Shown here: positions 1 through 5,228 of the stretch, piece after piece
How the letters are laid out: every line of letters starts with the position of its first letter
How positions within the stretch are numbered: position 1 is the stretch's first letter
NCBI GenBank assembly: GCA_955652075.1
Contig: CATPAS010000285.1
Coordinates: 1 to 8,265 of the forward strand
Length of the DNA stretch: 8,265 bases
Origin: an uncultured Gaiellaceae bacterium
GTDB lineage: Bacteria > Actinomycetota > Thermoleophilia > Gaiellales > Gaiellaceae
Direction: 5' to 3'
Notes under the pieces: generated by a model
What the model was told of the DNA's origin: nothing
What the model saw: only the letters and a program-made list of their open reading frames with translations
The model's database searches: none
Made by a program: the position numbers and the translations under genes

Positions 1-476
1 ACCCTGTAGTCCTGGCTCGTGCCCATCGAAAGCTCCCTCAGGCCATGCTCTTCGGCGAGTTCTCGTAGGCGCCGAAAGTAGGGACGCGACGCTTCCGGAT
101 CGCCGGTCTCCGGGGGCATCGTCATCAGCCCGCGGACGTCACCGTGGAGCTCGAGGAAGCGCGGTAGGTCCTCAGGAACGATCCCGGACTTCGAAGACTC
201 CCCGGCGAGGTTCAGCTCCACGAGAGCCGGAACGGTGAGGCGGCCCGCGGCCGAATCCGAGTCGAGCGAGTGCACGAGCTCGCAGATGCGATTCACGACC
301 TTCACCTTGTTCGACTGCAGATGGCCGATGAAGTGCCAGCGGAACGCGTCGCCGTACTCCGCGTGCTTGCGCTCGAGCTCCTGCGCGCGGTTCTCCCCCA
401 CGACCTCCACGCCCGCCTCGACGAGCACCCGCATGTCTTCGAGCGAGACGTACTTCGTCGCTGCGACCACGGTCAC
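1..476 (-). CDS. yggS: YggS/PLPBP-family PLP homeostasis protein, C-terminus cut by window edge
   Basis: A cytoplasmic fold-type III pyridoxal-phosphate binding protein that buffers PLP. The family has no clear catalytic activity. Visible motifs in order are VVAATKYV (PLP lysine), GENRAQE, WHFIGHLQSNK, VELNLAGESSKSGI, RGLMTMPP and ELSMGTSQDY, all in the family order. The reading frame runs off position 1, so the last part of the protein is missing. The start is uncertain. The first in-frame ATG/GTG/TTG after an in-frame stop just upstream is GTG at 476, with a GGAGGT ten bases before it. Codons upstream of that GTG (back to about 525) still read like the usual N-terminal helix (TVRATYERISSEVGDG). 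The true start may therefore be non-canonical, or a start codon may be lost. The frame begins right at the pgeF stop, as expected for the last visible gene of this operon. Confidence 0.93.
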   Translation of the reverse strand, partial: MTVVAATKYVSLEDMRVLVEAGVEVVGENRAQELERKHAEYGDAFRWHFIGHLQSNKVKVVNRICELVHSLDSDSAAGRLTVPALVELNLAGESSKSGIVPEDLPRFLELHGDVRGLMTMPPETGDPEASRPYFRRLRELAEEHGLRELSMGTSQDYR

Positions 477-525
477 GCCGTCGCCGACCTCCGAGCTGAT
501 GCGCTCGTAGGTTGCGCGTACGGTC

Positions 526-1233
526 TCAGGCGACGTAGCCGATCACCCCTTGGCGTCCCGTCACCGGTCCGTCGCGCCGATGCGAGAAGAAGCGGTCGGC
601 GCTGCACGCCGTGCAGACATCGAGCCGTTCGACGGCATCGACGCCCGCCTCGCGGAGCACACGCTCCGCGGCGGTCCACAAGTCGAGGTTGCGTCCCTGC
701 AGGACGTCCGGACCAAACCGTGCGCGGTACGCAGCGGCGATTTCCTCGCCGACTTCGTAGCAGCAAGGGCCGATTGCCGGCCCGACGATCGCTGCAATCC
801 GGCCGCGGAGTGCGGCAACGCCCGCCTGCACGATCCCCTCGAGCAGGCCAAGCCGCCCTGCATGGAGGAGCGCAAGCCCTGCGGTGCCGTTGAGACGCGC
901 GAGCGCGATCGGGAGACAGTCGGCGCTGAACGCAAGCATCGGGAGATCGGGCTCGTCGGTCCAGAGACCATCCCCGTCCTTGCTTCGCTCGCCCGCCGCG
1001 GCGCGATTGACGGTCGCGGCATGGACCTGCCGGTTCAGTGCAAGGCGCTCAGGCTCGACATCCACCGTCTCACAGAGCCGCCGACGGTTCTCATCAACGT
1101 TCCCGGGCTCGTCGCGCGTGCGCCGGCCGAGGTTGAGCGACTCGTACGAACCCTCGCTGACACCACCGAGCCGCGTCGAGAACGCGACCGTGTACGGCCC
1201 GGGCGCGTCCCAGCGGATGAGCGGAACGCTCAT
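526..1233 (-). CDS. pgeF: PgeF/YfiH laccase-domain enzyme (purine nucleoside/peptidoglycan editing)
   Basis: A multicopper-oxidase-like (DUF152/LACC1) protein of 235 aa from the ATG at 1233. Characterised relatives act as purine nucleoside phosphorylase/adenosine deaminase, and E. coli YfiH edits peptidoglycan precursors. The expected zinc ligands are present: His71 (RQVHAATV), Cys106 (FSADCLPIAL) and His124 (LLHAG). AIGPCCYEVG and the tail CTAC..FFSHRRDGPVTGRQ are also typical. The motif after His124 is odd: the family normally has HAGWRG, here it is HAGRLG (Arg127, Leu128). A TTG six codons upstream (1251) is possible, but the ATG gives the normal N-terminus MSVPLIRWDAPGPY. The start codon lies inside a 12-bp perfect hairpin and overlaps the stop of a small upstream ORF (ATGA). 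The stop lies inside the region that would encode the yggS N-terminus. Confidence 0.93.
   Translation of the reverse strand: MSVPLIRWDAPGPYTVAFSTRLGGVSEGSYESLNLGRRTRDEPGNVDENRRRLCETVDVEPERLALNRQVHAATVNRAAAGERSKDGDGLWTDEPDLPMLAFSADCLPIALARLNGTAGLALLHAGRLGLLEGIVQAGVAALRGRIAAIVGPAIGPCCYEVGEEIAAAYRARFGPDVLQGRNLDLWTAAERVLREAGVDAVERLDVCTACSADRFFSHRRDGPVTGRQGVIGYVA
1226..1233. repeat. 8-nt direct repeat, copy 1 (possible target-site duplication)
   Basis: ACGCTCAT here matches 1414-1421 exactly. It carries the pgeF start codon on the minus strand (ATGAGCGT). Because ATG and the ATGA overlap are constrained, only about four of the eight matching bases are independent evidence. Confidence 0.5.
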
Positions 1234-1255
1234 TGGGCAGCTTCTGCCCAATGAG
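1229..1255. repeat. 12-bp perfect inverted repeat (hairpin) over the pgeF start
   Basis: The arms are CTCATTGGGCAG and CTGCCCAATGAG with a 3-nt loop, and there are no mismatches. On the minus-strand transcript the pgeF AUG lies in the 3' arm, so the hairpin would hide the start codon unless ribosomes or a factor open it. No clear Shine-Dalgarno lies outside the stem. Possible roles are translational control of pgeF, the terminal hairpin of the neighbouring element, or both. Confidence 0.85.
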
Positions 1256-1421
1256 ATAGGGAAAGGGCATCGGGGGAAACCGTGCGGTTTCCCCTTTCTT
1301 TCTCCTCAGCGCACGCGGCGATCTCAGCGGCGCGGGTGCCGAGGCGACCCCGAAAGAAGGGACCTCGGGAGGGAAACATGGTTTCCCCCACGGGAGCGAG
1401 CCAAAGGCGAGCGACGCTCAT
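1230..1421 (-). CDS. Possible 63-aa small ORF linking cca and pgeF, doubtful
   Basis: An open frame starts with an ATG overlapping the cca stop (ATGA) and ends with a TGA overlapping the pgeF start (ATGA). The product begins MSVARLWLAPVGETM and ends SHWAEAAQ. It has no recognisable domain, signal peptide or membrane segment, and it is rich in residues dictated by the palindromes. If translated, it would carry ribosomes through the hairpin that covers the pgeF start and allow coupled re-initiation. The simpler reading is that an insertion duplicated the ATGAGCGT junction and the open frame is a by-product in stop-poor GC-rich DNA. Confidence 0.25.
   Translation of the reverse strand: MSVARLWLAPVGETMFPSRGPFFRGRLGTRAAEIAACAEEKERGNRTVSPDALSLSHWAEAAQ
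1273..1294. repeat. 9-bp perfect hairpin, T-rich on the plus-strand side
   Basis: Arms GGGGAAACC and GGTTTCCCC with loop GTGC. On the plus strand it is followed by CTTTCTTTC, which resembles an intrinsic terminator, but no plus-strand gene lies upstream. On the minus strand no U-tract follows, so terminator function for cca is doubtful. Confidence 0.6.
1371..1387. repeat. 7-bp hairpin related to the 1273-1294 hairpin
   Basis: Arms GGGAAAC and GTTTCCC with loop ATG. The stem sequence is nearly the same as that of the 1273-1294 hairpin, so the same palindrome occurs twice within about 115 bp. It lies about 30 bp downstream of the cca stop and could stabilise or shape the 3' end of cca mRNA. 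Confidence 0.55.
1414..1421. repeat. 8-nt direct repeat, copy 2 (possible target-site duplication)
   Basis: ACGCTCAT, identical to 1226-1233. On the minus strand it carries the end of the cca stop (TGA within ATGA) and an ATG that opens a 63-aa ORF. Confidence 0.5.
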
Positions 1422-2770
1422 GTCAGCTGAGTACGCGCGCGTGCGAGCAGCTGGTCGCGCGTGTTGAGGGCCGGCTCGTCGACGACGGCGTCCAGGAGCG
1501 AGTCGAGCGTTCGGCCGAGCACCGGTCCTTCTGCGAAGCCGAGCCCGATCAGGTCCGATCCGTCCACCGCGAGATCCGCGAGCCGGTGGGGCTGGCTGCG
1601 CTCCTGTTCGAGCAGGGCACGCAGCCTGGCCGCGGCCGCCAGCTCCTCCTCGGAGATCTTCTTTCCACGGAGATCGGCTTCCTTGTGCGAGACGAGGTCG
1701 AACGCGAGCTCGTCGCCGTGCTCGCGGAGGAAGCGACGAGCGAAGAGCTCGTCGACTCCGTCCAGTGGGAAGGCGTGCGCCTGCACGAGGCGGGTGACGT
1801 ATGTGCGAAGACGCGTCGGATAGCGAAGCCGTCGCATCGCCGCCCCTGCGAGCTTGGCGCCGCGCTCGGCATGCTTGCCGTTCGCCTGCGGCTTGCCGAG
1901 GTCGTGGAAGAGGGCAGCGAGCCGCACTGCAAGCGGCGCGCCCGCATCCGCCGCGGCCTGCACGACCTCGAAGATGTGCTCGTCGAGCGTCAGGTGCTGC
2001 CGCTCGCTGTCCTGCTCGAAGCCGATCGCCTGCTCGAACTCGGGCAGGAGCGCGGTGAGAACGCCGGTGTCCCGAGCGAGCCGCAGCGCCCGCGCCGGCT
2101 CCCGTCCGAGCAGCAGCTTCGAGAGCTCGCCCATCCCGTCGGCGTGAAGGCCACCCCCCACACGCTCGCCCGAGATGAGCGCCACGCTCGAGGCTTCGTC
2201 GCGCATCTGCTGCAGTGTCTCCGCGTCCGGCTCCAGCCCGAGCTGCGAGACGAGGCGCAGCCCCCGAACGAGACGCAGAGGATCCTCGGCGAAGCTCCGC
2301 GGCCGCACGGTGCGAAGCACGCCGCTCTTCAGATCCTGTGCGCCCCCGAACGGGTCAACCAATTCTCCCGTCTCCAGCCGTCGCGCCATCGCGTTGACGG
2401 TGAAGTCGCGCCGGCCCATGTCATCCTCGATCGAGAGCTCCGGGTCGGCGACGATCTCGAAATCGTGGCGTCCAGGGCCGGTGCTTCGCTCGGCACGCGG
2501 CGGCGCGAACTCGATTCCGGCCGGTGCCAGGTGGCGAAGCTTCGCGTCCCGCGGATGGAGACGCGCGCCGACGCGCCGCCCGGCGACCTCGAGCTCTTCC
2601 ACCTTCCCGTACGGCTCCAGTGCGGCATGTAGGCCTTCGTAGTCCACCCCGGGCACGACGAAGTCCGCGTCGTTCGATTCGCGCCCCAGCAGCTCGTCGC
2701 GCACCGCGCCGCCGACGAGGTACGCGTCGAGGTGAAGCCCTCGGACAAAGTCCTCGATTCTCGGGTCCAC
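1418..2770 (-). CDS. cca: CCA-adding enzyme / poly(A) polymerase family tRNA nucleotidyltransferase with HD domain
   Basis: A class II nucleotidyltransferase of 450 aa, predicted to add or repair the 3'-CCA end of tRNA. Some relatives are poly(A) polymerases, and sequence alone does not separate the two. The N-terminal catalytic motif LVGGAVRDELLG is at about residues 18-29, with the metal-binding pair Asp34/Asp36. RRDFTVNAMA is at about 120-129, and the nucleotide-selecting motif EDPLRLVRGLR at about 162-172. A C-terminal HD domain shows His265 and His289-Asp290 (LFHDLGKP), then the typical tail LIGLGFAEGPVLGRTL. Around 204-214 the stretch GGGLHADGM looks like a short insertion relative to the usual ERIGGEL pattern. 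The start is GTG and overlaps the ridA stop by one base (TAGTG), so translation is probably coupled. Cytoplasmic. Confidence 0.95.
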   Translation of the reverse strand: MDPRIEDFVRGLHLDAYLVGGAVRDELLGRESNDADFVVPGVDYEGLHAALEPYGKVEELEVAGRRVGARLHPRDAKLRHLAPAGIEFAPPRAERSTGPGRHDFEIVADPELSIEDDMGRRDFTVNAMARRLETGELVDPFGGAQDLKSGVLRTVRPRSFAEDPLRLVRGLRLVSQLGLEPDAETLQQMRDEASSVALISGERVGGGLHADGMGELSKLLLGREPARALRLARDTGVLTALLPEFEQAIGFEQDSERQHLTLDEHIFEVVQAAADAGAPLAVRLAALFHDLGKPQANGKHAERGAKLAGAAMRRLRYPTRLRTYVTRLVQAHAFPLDGVDELFARRFLREHGDELAFDLVSHKEADLRGKKISEEELAAAARLRALLEQERSQPHRLADLAVDGSDLIGLGFAEGPVLGRTLDSLLDAVVDEPALNTRDQLLARARTQLT

Positions 2771-3153
2771 TACTGCAGCGCGATTGCCTCGATCTCGACG
2801 AGCAGGCCGGGCGGAAGATTGCCGACCTCGAAGGTCGAGCGGGCAGGCGGCTGATCGCCCACGTGCTTTGCGTAGATCTCGTTCATTCCCTGGAAGTCGC
2901 CCAGATCGGTGAGGAACACCGTCGTCTTGACGAGCTTGTCCATGCCGCTGCCGGCGGCCTCGAGGATCGCGCGGAGATTCGCGAGCGTCTGTTCGGTCTG
3001 CTCACGGATGCCGTCTCCGACGGGCTGCGGATTGTCGGGCTTGATGCCGACCTGACCGGCGACGAACACGAATCCGTTCGCCTTGATCGCCTGCGAGTAC
3101 GGCGCGCCCTGAAACGGCGCCGGCGCCGACTCGGTACGCACGACTTCTTTCAT
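2770..3153 (-). CDS. ridA: RidA family 2-iminobutanoate/2-iminopropanoate deaminase
   Basis: A full-length 127-aa cytoplasmic RidA (YjgF/YER057c/UK114) protein, normally a homotrimer. It hydrolyses the reactive enamine/imine intermediates released by PLP-dependent dehydratases, protecting PLP enzymes from damage. Family residues are present: PYSQAI near Tyr19, FVAGQVG (30-36), the substrate carboxylate-binding Arg105 in PARSTFEV, and Glu120 in LVEIEAIA. These match the positions expected for an active archetypal RidA. The ATG overlaps the upstream HisB-like stop (ATGA) and is preceded by a strong AGGAGG. The presence of yggS in the same operon supports a shared PLP/enamine-stress theme. Confidence 0.97.
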   Translation of the reverse strand: MKEVVRTESAPAPFQGAPYSQAIKANGFVFVAGQVGIKPDNPQPVGDGIREQTEQTLANLRAILEAAGSGMDKLVKTTVFLTDLGDFQGMNEIYAKHVGDQPPARSTFEVGNLPPGLLVEIEAIALQ

Positions 3154-3680
3154 TCGCGCTCCCTCCTTCGCGGTCTACATGCCTGTGCAAGCGCCACCCC
3201 GAGTGCCTTGAAGATCGCCTCGAGAACGTGCTGCGTGTCGCGCCCCTCGACGAGCCGCACGTGCAACGTCAGGCCCGCGGCCTGGGCGAACTCATCGAGA
3301 AATCGCGCGGCAAGGTCTCCGGCCAGGCCCGCGATGCGTGCCTGCGACAGATCGACATTCGAGACGAGCAGCGGCCGCCCCGATGCCTCGAGCGCGACAT
3401 GCGCGAGCGCCTCGTCCTCGGGAACGACGGCCGAACCGTGCCCACGGGCCCCCTCGGCGCGCAGCGGTTCGGCGAGCGCCTCGCCGAGCGAGCGCGCAGC
3501 GATCACGATCTCTGCCTCCGGAGCGCCCGGCGCCACTTCGAGGGCGAGGTCGAACGACGCATATGCGGCCAGCGCGGAAAGCAGGTGGTCGAGCACGGGG
3601 ACGCCGGTGGCCACGTTCGTCTCGCCGCGTCCAGCGACGTTGACCCGCGCACTCGCGCGGCCCTGTCCGGTCGCAGCCAT
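3150..3680 (-). CDS. hisB: HisB-like (imidazoleglycerol-phosphate dehydratase family) protein, degenerate
   Basis: A 176-aa protein clearly of the IGPD fold: TGVPVLDHLL (25-34), ASFDLALEV, DEALAHVALEASGRP (89-103), AGLTLHV (135-141) and EAIFKALGVAL near the end. Genuine HisB is about 195-205 aa and binds two Mn ions with repeated His/Glu motifs. Here His32 (LDH), His140, His151 and Glu154 survive. The DHHTxED-type motif is deleted (the corresponding stretch reads EAEIVIAARSLGEAL). The second HHxxE has Gln150 for the first His. The N-terminal RxTxET strand and the C-terminal VPSTKG tail are absent. The frame is intact, so this is divergence rather than a frameshift. No other his genes are nearby. 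It is either a catalytically dead paralogue with a new role or a highly divergent enzyme. First gene of the minus-strand operon; its start ATG has no Shine-Dalgarno. Confidence 0.85.
   Translation of the reverse strand: MAATGQGRASARVNVAGRGETNVATGVPVLDHLLSALAAYASFDLALEVAPGAPEAEIVIAARSLGEALAEPLRAEGARGHGSAVVPEDEALAHVALEASGRPLLVSNVDLSQARIAGLAGDLAARFLDEFAQAAGLTLHVRLVEGRDTQHVLEAIFKALGVALAQACRPRRRERE
3162..3167 (-). promoter_or_regulatory. Strong Shine-Dalgarno for ridA
   Basis: AGGAGG on the minus strand, 8 nt before the ridA ATG and inside the 3' end of the HisB-like gene. It is one of only two strong ribosome binding sites noticed in the window (the other is upstream of yggS GTG 476). RidA is probably translated well on its own as well as by coupling. 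Confidence 0.8.
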
Positions 3681-3688
3681 GGTGAGGC

Positions 3689-3694
3689 AGCGTA
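3689..3694 (-). promoter_or_regulatory. Possible -10 box of the hisB-like/ridA/cca/pgeF/yggS operon
   Basis: TACGCT (TAnnnT) lies 8 nt upstream of the ATG at 3680, which would give a leaderless or near-leaderless transcript, common in actinobacteria. No convincing -35 element is seen at the right distance. Confidence 0.3.
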
Positions 3695-3700
3695 GCGCTA

Positions 3701-3729
3701 TTGACAGCCACTTCGGCGGCGACCAGGGT
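3701..3729 (+). promoter_or_regulatory. Candidate promoter of the S8 protease gene
   Basis: A perfect TTGACA (3701-3706) is followed, after a 17-bp spacer, by CAGGGT (3724-3729). The latter keeps the key A and T of a -10 box but is otherwise weak. The ATG follows 14 bp later. GGGTGAG at 3726-3732 could instead serve as a weak ribosome binding site. The divergent operon promoter would overlap this region. Confidence 0.35.
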
Positions 3730-3743
3730 GAGCCGGGATCGCC

Positions 3744-5222
3744 ATGCGATCGATTGCGGCTTGCCTCATCACGGCTGTGCTCCCATGCGCCTTGCCGCTC
3801 TCAGTAGCCGCCGCGCCGGGCGCCGCCTTGCCTCCAGTCGCGGTCGGCTACAGCTCCCCGCAAGCGCTTTCGGCAGCGCTCGCCGACCATCCGGGGGTCG
3901 TGCTGCGCCGGCTGCCTGAGCTCAGGGTTGCCGAGGTGCAGCCGTACGCGCCGAGCTTCGCCCGCGCAGTGCCAAGTCTGCCGGGCATTCGCTTCGTCGA
4001 ACGACTGCGTCCTCGCCGCCCCGCGATCGACCCTGCCCTCTTTCCGGCACCGTCCTTCGGAGCCCCGTACGAGTGGCAGTTTCAGGCAACCCATGCCAAT
4101 GCCGTCCCGGCTTCGGTGTTGCGAGCAGCGTCGGCGGTGACAATCGCGATCATCGACAGCGGCGCCGATCTTGCCGCACCCGACATCGCCGCGAAACAGC
4201 CGCAGACGTACAACGTCCTGACGGGAGGCGGTGCGGTCCGCGACAGGGTGGGTCACGGAACGTTCGTGGCGTCCCTCGCCGCAGGCTCGGGGACGAACCA
4301 TGAAGGGGTGGCGGGATTCGGAGGAGACGCGAAGCTGCTCGTCGTCAAGGCCAGCCGGCCGGACGGAACGCTCACCGACGTGGATGAAGCGAACGCGATC
4401 ACCTACGCTGTCGACCACGGGGCCCGCGTGATCAATCTCAGCATCGGCGGCCCTGACACGTCGGCGACCGAACAACGTGCCGTCGACTACGCGGCGGCGC
4501 ATGGCGTGCTTCTCGTGGCCGCGGTCGGCAACGAGTTTGGGGAAGGCAATCCGGTCGAGTACCCCGCGGCGCTGCTCCAGCCTGTCGGCTCGAACGGCCG
4601 CGACGGCTTCGGACTTGCCGTCGCCGCTTCGACGACCAGCGGCGCCAGGGCGCCGTTCTCCAACAGCGGGTCGTACGTTTCCCTCGCGGCGCCCGGTCAG
4701 AATGTCTTTGGCGCGGTGGCCTCGACCGCTCCATTCGGCCCATACCCGCGCGTGCCCCTGCCGCGCTCGAGTCGAGGCGCGTACGGGTTCGCGAGCGGAA
4801 CCTCGTTCTCCGCGCCGCAGGTGTCGGGAAGCGTCGCGCTCGTGATGGCCGCCAATCCGTTCCTCAACGCCGCGGACGTCGCGCAGATCCTCAAGGAGTC
4901 CGCCTCCGGCCACGGCTCGTGGACGCCGACCCTCGGGTACGGCGTGCTCGACGTCGCCGCGGCGGTCGCACGCGCGCAGGGCAGGCCGAGCGTCAGCCTG
5001 ACGGGCGTGAAGGCGCGCGGACGCGTCCGGCTCAGCTGGTTCGCCCAGGGCGCCGCGCGGTTCCGCCTGTCGATGTCGGTTGACGGCGGAAGCTCACGTG
5101 TGCTGCTCGACTCGACGAGTGCGACGAGCATGACGCACGCACTGCGGTCCGGCCGGCACTACGTGTTCACGCTGACGGCGCCCGACACGACAGCGGCGTC
5201 GGTCTTTTCGGTGCGCGGCTAG
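3744..5222 (+). CDS. Secreted subtilisin-like serine protease (S8 family) with C-terminal Fn3-like domain
   Basis: A 492-aa exported serine endopeptidase. Residues 1 to about 24 are a Sec-type signal peptide (Arg2, hydrophobic core, Ala-rich cleavage site near AAA-PG). Residues of about 30-90 look like an I9-type propeptide/inhibitor region (VAEVQPY, GIRFVERL). The catalytic domain spans about 105-415, with Asp138 (IAIIDSGAD), His171 (GHGTFVASLAAG), oxyanion Asn263 (AVGNEF) and Ser354 (ASGTSFSAP), a complete triad. From about 420 to the end, PSVSLTGVKARGRVRLSW..G and HYVFTLTAPD look like a fibronectin type III or similar beta-sandwich domain. There is no sortase motif or C-terminal membrane segment, so it is probably released. 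It stands alone, divergent from the HisB-like operon, and ends 6 bp before the murA stop. The substrate is unknown. Confidence 0.95.
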   Translation: MRSIAACLITAVLPCALPLSVAAAPGAALPPVAVGYSSPQALSAALADHPGVVLRRLPELRVAEVQPYAPSFARAVPSLPGIRFVERLRPRRPAIDPALFPAPSFGAPYEWQFQATHANAVPASVLRAASAVTIAIIDSGADLAAPDIAAKQPQTYNVLTGGGAVRDRVGHGTFVASLAAGSGTNHEGVAGFGGDAKLLVVKASRPDGTLTDVDEANAITYAVDHGARVINLSIGGPDTSATEQRAVDYAAAHGVLLVAAVGNEFGEGNPVEYPAALLQPVGSNGRDGFGLAVAASTTSGARAPFSNSGSYVSLAAPGQNVFGAVASTAPFGPYPRVPLPRSSRGAYGFASGTSFSAPQVSGSVALVMAANPFLNAADVAQILKESASGHGSWTPTLGYGVLDVAAAVARAQGRPSVSLTGVKARGRVRLSWFAQGAARFRLSMSVDGGSSRVLLDSTSATSMTHALRSGRHYVFTLTAPDTTAASVFSVRG

Positions 5223-5228
5223 AAAGAG

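Larger units (their letters stand above)
1234..1413. mobile_element. Putative small palindromic (MITE/REP-like) insertion between cca and pgeF
   Basis: About 180 bp with no recognisable protein domain, bracketed by the 8-nt direct repeat ACGCTCAT (1226-1233 and 1414-1421). On the coding strand each copy reads ATGAGCGT. One copy contains the cca stop and the other the pgeF start. The interior has several stems: GGGGAAACC/GGTTTCCCC (1273-1294), GGGAAAC/GTTTCCC (1371-1387), and CCGAGG (1340-1345) pairing with CCTCGG (1363-1368). The left arm CCCCTTTCTTTC is roughly inverted as GAAAGAAGGG on the right, giving a large imperfect palindrome. All other junctions in this operon are overlaps, so an insertion with target duplication fits. 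No classical terminal inverted repeats or transposase are seen. An ordinary structured intergenic region remains possible. Confidence 0.5.

Noticed and set aside
1234..1251. TTG start extending pgeF by six codons
   Set aside because: It lies inside the hairpin, adds MGRSCP with no family similarity, and the ATG at 1233 fits the family N-terminus.
1273..1300. Intrinsic terminator on the plus strand
   Set aside because: The stem plus T-rich tail looks right, but no plus-strand gene precedes it; more likely part of the palindromic element.
884..2632. Long plus-strand open frame (582 codons) opposite cca and pgeF
   Set aside because: It is antisense to two well-supported genes, Arg-rich with no domain, and typical of the stop-poor mirror frame in GC-rich DNA.
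3150..3680. HisB-like gene as a frameshifted pseudogene
   Set aside because: The frame is continuous with family motifs on both sides of the lost HHxxED stretch, so divergence rather than decay by frameshift.
2524..3807. Plus-strand open frame (427 codons) opposite ridA and the HisB-like gene
   Set aside because: Composition-biased shadow of confirmed minus-strand genes; no motif.
3801..4913. Minus-strand open frame (370 codons) opposite the S8 protease
   Set aside because: Shadow frame; the plus strand holds a complete catalytic triad in order.
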